NCBI GenBank assembly: GCA_017987425.1
Contig: JAGNTT010000135.1
Location: 1-5,363, forward strand
From: Candidatus Omnitrophota bacterium
GTDB lineage: Bacteria > Omnitrophota > Gorgyraeia > Zapsychrales > Fredricksoniimonadaceae
DNA: 5,363 bases
Direction of reading: 5' to 3'
Of this stretch, positions 1 to 4,542 are shown piece after piece. The position numbers and the translations under genes were made by a program. The notes beneath the pieces were generated by a model, which searched no databases, was not told the origin of the DNA, and worked only from the letters and a program-made list of their open reading frames with translations. Every line of letters starts with the position of its first letter. The first letter of the stretch is position 1.

Positions 1-2
1 AC

Positions 3-434
3 GCTGTTCAGATCGGTAAAGATTTATCGGACGCTTATGTCGGCAAGAAATACGACGAGATTTATATCGCTTACAATCGTTTCAATAATCCGATGTCGCA
101 GACGCCTACCATCGAAAAGCTTGTTCCCTTTGATTCGTCAGTCTTCAAGCAGGGGCAGTCAAAAGGCGTTAATGCCGATTATATTTTTGAACCGGAGGCG
201 GCTGAACTTCTGGAATTTCTTGTTCCGAAATATCTGAATTTTAAAATTTATTTTTCACTTCTGGAGAATTCGGCCGGCGAACACGGCGCGCGCATGACCG
301 CCATGGATAAGGCCACCGAAAACACCAGCGAACTGATCGATCAATATATTCTGCGCCGTAACCGTGCACGCCAGGCATCGATCACGACGGAATTGATCGA
401 GATCATCTCCGGCGCAGAGGCGTTAAAAAATTAA
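3..434 (+). CDS. atpG: F-type ATP synthase gamma subunit, C-terminal part (5' end outside window)
   Basis: This is the rotor shaft of F1, which turns inside the alpha3beta3 ring and couples proton flow to ATP synthesis at the inner face of the membrane. The frame is open from the left edge, so 143 residues of a protein usually near 290 are visible. The visible part begins in the Rossmann-like domain and contains a segment matching the family pattern 'YNRFNNPMSQTPTIEKLVP'. It ends with the long C-terminal helix that enters the beta ring, recognisable by 'SAGEHGARMTAMDKATENT' and 'ARQASITTELIEIISGAEA'. These are the most conserved gamma segments, and the protein ends about ten residues from the usual terminus. 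The beta gene follows after 25 bases, which is the standard gamma-beta-epsilon order. An internal ATG at 93 gives a shorter frame but is not the start, because homologous sequence continues upstream of it. The family assignment is secure; only the N-terminus is unseen. Confidence 0.96.
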   Translation, partial: AVQIGKDLSDAYVGKKYDEIYIAYNRFNNPMSQTPTIEKLVPFDSSVFKQGQSKGVNADYIFEPEAAELLEFLVPKYLNFKIYFSLLENSAGEHGARMTAMDKATENTSELIDQYILRRNRARQASITTELIEIISGAEALKN

Positions 435-447
435 TTTATCCGACAGC

Positions 448-453
448 GAAAGG
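448..453 (+). promoter_or_regulatory. Ribosome binding site that fixes the atpD start
   Basis: The purine run GAAAGG ends six bases before the ATG at 460. That is a good spacing for this ATG but leaves none for the in-frame TTG at 454, so the ATG is preferred and the beta subunit begins MGNSNSIGKI. Confidence 0.65.
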
Positions 454-459
454 TTGGCT

Positions 460-1872
460 ATGGGAAACTCAAATTCAATCGGCAAGATCACACAGGTACT
501 CGGCGCGGTTGTCGACGTGTCTTTTCCGTCTGGCAGTTTGCCGCGCATCAGTTCTGCCCTGAAAACCACCAACGCTTTTATCAGTGAAAAGGCGGACAAT
601 CTGACGCTCGAAGTCGCTCAGCATTTGGGAGACAATATCGTGCGTACGATTGCCATGGATTCGACGGAAGGCCTCAGGCGCGGTCAGGATGTCAGGGACA
701 CCGGAGAAGGGATTATGATGCCGGTCGGCGAAGGAACTTTGGGGCGCGTTCTGAATCTTTTGGGTGAGCCTATCGACAACGCCGGTCCTGTAAAGGCGCA
801 GAAGTATATGCCGATCCACCGTCTGGCTCCGAACGTCGAAGACCAGGACACATCTTCATCCATCCTCGTAACGGGTATTAAAGTTATCGACCTTCTGGCC
901 CCGTACCGCAAAGGCGGAAAGATCGGGCTCTTCGGCGGCGCCGGCGTCGGGAAAACAGTTTTGATCCAGGAGCTCATCAACAACATTGCCAAGGAACACG
1001 GCGGATATTCCGTATTTGCCGGCGTCGGTGAACGCACACGTGAAGGTACCGCGCTTTTTAAAGAAATGAAGGAAGCCGGCGTTATCGACAAGACGTCGCT
1101 GATTTACGGACAGATGAACGAACCGCCCGGAGCCCGCGCGCGCGTTGCTCTTTCCGCGCTGACCGTCGCCGAATATTTCCGTGATGAAAAACGAACCGAC
1201 GTTCTTTTATTTATCGATAACATTTTCCGTTTCACTCAGGCAGGTTCGGAAGTTTCCGCGCTTCTGGGACGCATCCCGTCGGCCGTAGGTTATCAGCCGA
1301 CGCTGGGAACCGACATGGGCGATCTGCAGGAACGCATCACATCGACCAAGTGGGGATCGATCACATCCATCCAGGCCATTTACGTTCCGGCCGACGACTA
1401 CACGGATCCGGCTCCCGCGACAACCTTCGGTCACTTGGACGCGACGACCGAGTTGTCCCGTCCGATCGCCGAGCTCGGTATTTATCCGGCCGTCGATCCG
1501 CTGAGCTCGACGTCATCGATTCTGGCCCCGGAAATTATCGGCGAAGAGCATTACAAAGTTGCCCGCGGTGTTCAGGAAACATTGCAGAAATACAAGGAAC
1601 TCCAGGACATCATCGCGATCCTCGGTATGGACGAATTGTCGCCGGAAGACCGTCTGACGGTCGACCGCGCGCGCAAAGTGCAGAAATTTTTGTCGCAGCC
1701 GTTCAACGTCGCCGAACAGTTTACCGGTATCCCTGGAAAGTATGTTCAGCTCGAAGATACCATCCGTTCGTTCAAGGAAATTCTCGACGGAAAAGTGGAT
1801 GATGTTCCGGAACAGGCCTTTTACATGGTCGGCAACATCGACGATGTTCACGCGAAAGCCAAGAAATTATGA
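460..1872 (+). CDS. atpD: F-type ATP synthase beta subunit (catalytic)
   Basis: This is the catalytic subunit of F1, which makes or hydrolyses ATP at the interface with alpha. The 470 residues match the family's usual length. Numbering from the ATG at 460, the N-terminal beta-barrel holds 'IGKITQVLGAVVDVSF'. The Walker A loop GGAGVGKT is at 159-166 with Lys165. GERTREG is at 190-196, and its Glu191 and Arg192 correspond to E. coli E181 and R182. The Walker B strand LLFIDN ends near Asp253. The adenine-contacting Tyr342 lies in 'ELGIYPAVDPL' and corresponds to E. coli Y331. All catalytic residues are present, so the enzyme should be active. The C-terminal lever reads DELSPED (391-397), where E. 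coli has DELSEED. The stop codon overlaps the epsilon start (ATGA), suggesting translational coupling. A sodium-pumping N-ATPase is unlikely because that operon starts with beta and epsilon and has gamma last. The ion used cannot be judged, since the c-ring gene is not visible. Confidence 0.98.
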   Translation: MGNSNSIGKITQVLGAVVDVSFPSGSLPRISSALKTTNAFISEKADNLTLEVAQHLGDNIVRTIAMDSTEGLRRGQDVRDTGEGIMMPVGEGTLGRVLNLLGEPIDNAGPVKAQKYMPIHRLAPNVEDQDTSSSILVTGIKVIDLLAPYRKGGKIGLFGGAGVGKTVLIQELINNIAKEHGGYSVFAGVGERTREGTALFKEMKEAGVIDKTSLIYGQMNEPPGARARVALSALTVAEYFRDEKRTDVLLFIDNIFRFTQAGSEVSALLGRIPSAVGYQPTLGTDMGDLQERITSTKWGSITSIQAIYVPADDYTDPAPATTFGHLDATTELSRPIAELGIYPAVDPLSSTSSILAPEIIGEEHYKVARGVQETLQKYKELQDIIAILGMDELSPEDRLTVDRARKVQKFLSQPFNVAEQFTGIPGKYVQLEDTIRSFKEILDGKVDDVPEQAFYMVGNIDDVHAKAKKL

Positions 1873-2174
1873 CGACGTACGGGCTGTCCATCCTCACGCC
1901 GCAGGGCGAAGTATTTAAAGGACCGGTTGAATTTCTCACAGCCGCGGGTGAACTCGGGGAAGTGGGAATCATGTCCAACCATGCGGCGATGATTATTTCG
2001 CTTAAACGCGGGGTAATGAAGGTTAAGTCCCCCGAGGGTCAGAAATTTTTCGTGCATGAGTCAGGCGTTCTGGAAGTAAAGCCGACGCATGATGTGCTCG
2101 CGCTGGTTGACAATGCGCTGCCCGCCGCGAACGAGCAGGAAGCCATACTAAAATTAAATAATAAACTAGAGTGA
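1869..2174 (+). CDS. atpC: F-type ATP synthase epsilon subunit, short form without the C-terminal helical domain
   Basis: Epsilon joins gamma to the c-ring and, in many bacteria, inhibits ATP hydrolysis through a mobile C-terminal pair of helices. This protein has 101 residues, whereas E. coli-like forms have about 130-140. Residues 1-84 make the N-terminal beta-sandwich, with the family features 'LSILTPQGEVFKGPVEFLT', an 'HAAMI' turn around 38-42 and a 'GVLEVKPTHDVLALVD' strand pair. Only about 17 residues follow, enough for part of one helix, so the inhibitory hairpin and its ATP-binding motif are missing. The start is the ATG overlapping the beta stop by four bases; no strong ribosome binding site was needed to choose it. 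The stop codon lies in the inverted repeat that follows. Naturally short epsilons are known in some lineages, so this may be native rather than damaged. Confidence 0.93.
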   Translation: MTTYGLSILTPQGEVFKGPVEFLTAAGELGEVGIMSNHAAMIISLKRGVMKVKSPEGQKFFVHESGVLEVKPTHDVLALVDNALPAANEQEAILKLNNKLE

Positions 2175-2246
2175 TCAGTGCTCAGTGGTCAGTGATCAAA
2201 AAAGAGGATCGCTGAACTGACCACCGATCCCTGACCACCGAGCACT
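2171..2246 (+). repeat. Imperfect inverted repeat made of degenerate 7-base units between the two operons
   Basis: The left arm (2177-2197) and right arm (2226-2246) are complementary at 19 of 21 positions, separated by 28 bases. The left arm is a tandem of TCAGTG units with a 7-base period (2175, 2182 and 2189). The right half holds the same kind of unit in reverse orientation, including CTGACCACCGA twice (2217-2227 and 2231-2241). A second, smaller pairing is possible between 2189-2197 and 2207-2215, around a nine-base loop starting with six A. The element contains the epsilon stop codon at its left edge and ends three bases before the next gene's ATG. There is no T-run after the stem, so it is not a classical intrinsic terminator. 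It may be a REP/MITE-like dispersed repeat, a transcript-stabilising or attenuating hairpin, or a translation-control element; the sequence alone does not decide. Confidence 0.8.
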
Positions 2247-2249
2247 TAT

Positions 2250-3128
2250 ATGAACGTCCAACATCAAGAACCGCCGGTTGCCGAAGAGCCAAAGTCAGTC
2301 TTCGGCGTCATCGTGCATTCGTTTTTTATCGTCCCATTTTTGCTCGCTGTTTTCAGTGTTCTTCTATATGCGTCGGTCCGTATTCTTACAATGGAAAACC
2401 GGACGGTGAACGACTATCTGGAAGATGTAAAAATCGGAGGGATGACCAAGCGCTGGCAGTCGGCCTTCGAGCTTTCGAAGATTTTGAGCAATCCTAAAAT
2501 GGCCCCCAAAGACACGCAATTCTCGACGGAGATGATACGTGTTTTCGAAAAGTCCGTCGGGGATGACGAAAGAGTCCGACAGTATTTGGCCTTGGCGATG
2601 GCACGCACGGGTAATCAGGATTTTGTTCCGACGCTCATCAAAAGTGCGTCGGATGAAAAAGATCAGAATCTTACTGCATTTGTTTATGCTCTTGGTATAC
2701 TGAAAAACATTCAGGCGCTCGATGTTCTGCTGCCGTACTTAAAATCGGATGATGCGCGCGTAAGACTGGTTGCGGTTATGGCTGTCGGAAACATCGGCGG
2801 ACCAAAAGTTGTAAGCTCTCTCAAAGAATTGCTCAACGACCCGGAACCTAACGTTCAGTGGGAAGTTGCGGTTGCTCTTGCGAAGAACAAAGATAATTCC
2901 GCCGTCGGTATTTTAACGAAACTTCTGGACCGGAATTATCTCGCGCAATTTGAGGCTGTCGATCCGGAAGAACAGACGCATGTGATGCTTGTTGCGATTG
3001 AATCCGCCGCCAATTTAAAAAATGACGAGATCGTTCGCCGGCTTGAAGATCTTTTTAAAAATGATAAAAATATGAAAGTTCGAAACGCCGCTTTCGAGGC
3101 GCTCGAAAAATATAAAAAGGCCTCATAA
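2250..3128 (+). CDS. Membrane-anchored HEAT-repeat protein of the Rieske/cytochrome b operon
   Basis: The specific function is not known to me. The 292-residue protein has a short polar N-terminus and one strong membrane helix at about 17-44 ('FFIVPFLLAVFSVLLYASV'). A linker with 'NRTVNDYLEDVKIGGMTKRW' follows, and then a helical solenoid from about 66 to 290. Five or so HEAT-like units can be seen, each with paired helices. The clearest are around 139-166, 168-196 ('DDARVRLVAVMAVGNIGG'), 198-228 ('EPNVQWEVAVALAKNKDNSA') and 275-290 ('MKVRNAAFEALEKYKK'). HEAT solenoids bind other proteins, so a role in assembling, docking or scaffolding the cytochrome complex is a reasonable inference from position. 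The Rieske gene follows after ten bases. The basic residues around 44-68 and the acidic N-terminus leave topology uncertain. There is no cysteine, heme motif or catalytic signature. The ATG at 2250 lacks a clear ribosome binding site; only the GAG at 2240-2242 is in range, and it is buried in the repeat's right arm. Confidence 0.85.
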   Translation: MNVQHQEPPVAEEPKSVFGVIVHSFFIVPFLLAVFSVLLYASVRILTMENRTVNDYLEDVKIGGMTKRWQSAFELSKILSNPKMAPKDTQFSTEMIRVFEKSVGDDERVRQYLALAMARTGNQDFVPTLIKSASDEKDQNLTAFVYALGILKNIQALDVLLPYLKSDDARVRLVAVMAVGNIGGPKVVSSLKELLNDPEPNVQWEVAVALAKNKDNSAVGILTKLLDRNYLAQFEAVDPEEQTHVMLVAIESAANLKNDEIVRRLEDLFKNDKNMKVRNAAFEALEKYKKAS

Positions 3129-3138
3129 AAATTAACCT

Positions 3139-3693
3139 ATGGAAGCTCCCAAAAATTCAACTAAATCTCCGACTGATCCGTCCAAACCCGCATGCGGATG
3201 CGGCGATTCCGTCGACAGACGTTCCTTTATAAAGTGGTTTGTCGTAGGCTGGTCCGCGTTTGCCGCGATCGTGGCCGGTTATGGAACACTGGTCATGCGA
3301 TATCTTTTTCCCAATGTTTTGTTCGAGCCTGTCCAGACGTTCCGCGCCGGCGTGCCGGATGATTATGAAAACGGCCAGGTGTCCGAACGCTTCAAGGACC
3401 AATTCGGTGTCTGGATTGTCCGCAGCGACGAACAGATTTACGCCCTTTCCACTGAATGCACGCATCTCGGATGCACGCCCAACTGGCAAGCCAGTGAGGC
3501 TAAATTCAAATGTCCCTGTCACGGAAGCGGATTTTACAAATCCGGCGTCAACTTCGAAGGACCGGCACCCCGTCCATTGGAAAGATTCAAAATAGCACTT
3601 TCGGACGACGGCGAAATCCTCGTGGATAAAACGAAAAAATTTCAGCAGGAAAAAGGCGAGTGGACCGATCCTGATTCTTTTATTGCCGTTTAA
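3139..3693 (+). CDS. Rieske [2Fe-2S] iron-sulfur protein of a quinol:cytochrome c-type oxidoreductase
   Basis: This subunit takes the first electron from quinol at the Qo site and passes it to a cytochrome. The 184 residues fit the bc/b6f Rieske family. A Tat-like motif 'DRRSFIKW' (Arg27, Arg28) precedes one membrane helix at about 33-55, kept as an anchor, so the cluster domain would sit outside the membrane after folding in the cytoplasm. Box I is CTHLGC (107-112) and box II CPCHGSGF (125-132). The cluster ligands would be C107, H109, C125 and H128, with a C112-C127 disulfide. The proline loop 'GPAPRPLERF' is at 141-150. The redox-tuning serine (S130) is kept, but the usual tyrosine two residues later is Phe132. 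Two extra cysteines (C19 and C21) occur before the Arg pair. The gene sits between the HEAT-protein gene and cytochrome b with gaps of 10 and 20 bases, so it is probably co-transcribed. Symbols petA, petC and qcrA are all used for this family; none is assigned. Confidence 0.96.
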   Translation: MEAPKNSTKSPTDPSKPACGCGDSVDRRSFIKWFVVGWSAFAAIVAGYGTLVMRYLFPNVLFEPVQTFRAGVPDDYENGQVSERFKDQFGVWIVRSDEQIYALSTECTHLGCTPNWQASEAKFKCPCHGSGFYKSGVNFEGPAPRPLERFKIALSDDGEILVDKTKKFQQEKGEWTDPDSFIAV

Positions 3694-3703
3694 GGTAAGC
3701 CGT

Positions 3704-3707
3704 GGAG
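3704..3707 (+). promoter_or_regulatory. Ribosome binding site of the cytochrome b gene
   Basis: GGAG lies six bases before the ATG at 3714 and is the clearest Shine-Dalgarno match among the genes on the right side. It supports the N-terminally extended start of cytochrome b. Confidence 0.6.
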
Positions 3708-3713
3708 TTATAA

Positions 3714-4514
3714 ATGGACCAAAAAAATTCAAACAAACCCTCATTGCTAGACAAATTTAAGAACACCCAGTTTTACCGTTCCGTTTTCCGTACTGGTGTT
3801 CCTATTACAACGCACCGCCAGCGAATGATGATCATGCTCAACAGCGTGTTCCTTCATTTGCACCCCGTGCGTTTGCCGAAGCATGCCGTGAAGGTTAAAT
3901 ACACCTGGTGCATGGGAGGGCTTTCGTTCTTTGTTTTCCTCGTGCTCACAGTGACCGGAATTCTTTTAATGTTCTATTACCGACCGACCGTTGAGTATGC
4001 TTACGGTGACGTCATTGATCTGGGACAGCAGGTACCTCTCGGGATCATGCGTGAAATTCACCGCTGGGGCGCGCACCTCATGGTCATCACGGTGTGGCTG
4101 CACATGTTCCGTGTATTTATGACCGGTTCGTACAAGCCGCCGCGCGAATTCAACTGGGTGATCGGTGTCGTTCTTCTGGTATTGACGATGTTGCTGAGCT
4201 TCACGGGGTATCTGCTTCCTTGGGATCAGCTGGCCATCTGGGCGATCACCGTCGGATCCAACATGGCCGGGGCAACGCCGTTCTTAGGAACAGCAGGGCC
4301 TGGATCAAGTCTTCTGGCGATCGGCGATGTGAATTTTGTCACGTCTGTAAGCGACGCGCGTTTTGCCATGCTGGCCGGGCGTTTCGTCGGGGAATCGGCC
4401 TTGTTACGTTTTTACGTTCTGCACTGTATCGGTCTGCCGTTTGTTATTATGATTTTCATGATCGTGCATTTCTGGCGTGTCCGTAAAGACGGGGGCATCT
4501 CCGGACCGACGTAA
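3714..4514 (+). CDS. petB: Cytochrome b6-like subunit (N-terminal half of cytochrome b, four membrane helices)
   Basis: This is the heme-carrying core of the quinol oxidoreductase. Its two b hemes move electrons across the membrane between the Qo and Qi sites. It has 266 residues against about 215 in chloroplast b6. The membrane helices are A (about 65-90), B (112-136), C (146-168) and D (230-255). Heme ligands are H116 and H130 on helix B and H237 and H252 on helix D. The fifteen-residue step on helix D is the b6f/Bacillus pattern, not the fourteen-residue step of bc1. Cys66 in 'WCMGGL' aligns with the b6 cysteine of 'YCLGGI' that holds heme c_i. 'GYLLPWDQ' (165-172) is the conserved helix C end, and the protein ends 'GISGPT' as b6 proteins do. 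Oddities are about 30 extra N-terminal residues and a C-D loop about 20 residues longer than b6. A GGAG site supports the start. The split from the C-terminal half is another b6f-class trait. Confidence 0.95.
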   Translation: MDQKNSNKPSLLDKFKNTQFYRSVFRTGVPITTHRQRMMIMLNSVFLHLHPVRLPKHAVKVKYTWCMGGLSFFVFLVLTVTGILLMFYYRPTVEYAYGDVIDLGQQVPLGIMREIHRWGAHLMVITVWLHMFRVFMTGSYKPPREFNWVIGVVLLVLTMLLSFTGYLLPWDQLAIWAITVGSNMAGATPFLGTAGPGSSLLAIGDVNFVTSVSDARFAMLAGRFVGESALLRFYVLHCIGLPFVIMIFMIVHFWRVRKDGGISGPT

Positions 4515-4542
4515 TTTTTCAGGAACCTGAAGACCGAAATTT

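Noticed and set aside
454..459. TTG at 454 as the atpD start
   Set aside because: It would abut the GAAAGG ribosome binding site with no spacing; the ATG at 460 is correctly spaced.
684..1091. 135-codon minus-strand frame, and the + strand frame at 1350-1802
   Set aside because: Both lie inside atpD in other frames and translate to composition typical of out-of-frame reading.
2140..2175. AT-rich end of atpC as a promoter for the downstream operon
   Set aside because: There are -10-like A/T words but no matching -35 at proper spacing, and the region is coding; the evidence is too weak to list.
2171..2252. Intrinsic transcription terminator at the end of the atp operon
   Set aside because: The stem is long but is followed by TATATGAACG, not a T-run; the only homopolymer is six A in the loop. 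On the minus strand the T-run is also inside the loop.
3157..3744. 195-codon open frame on the minus strand
   Set aside because: It is the complement of the Rieske gene, whose metal-binding boxes are unmistakable; the reverse translation looks like a shadow.
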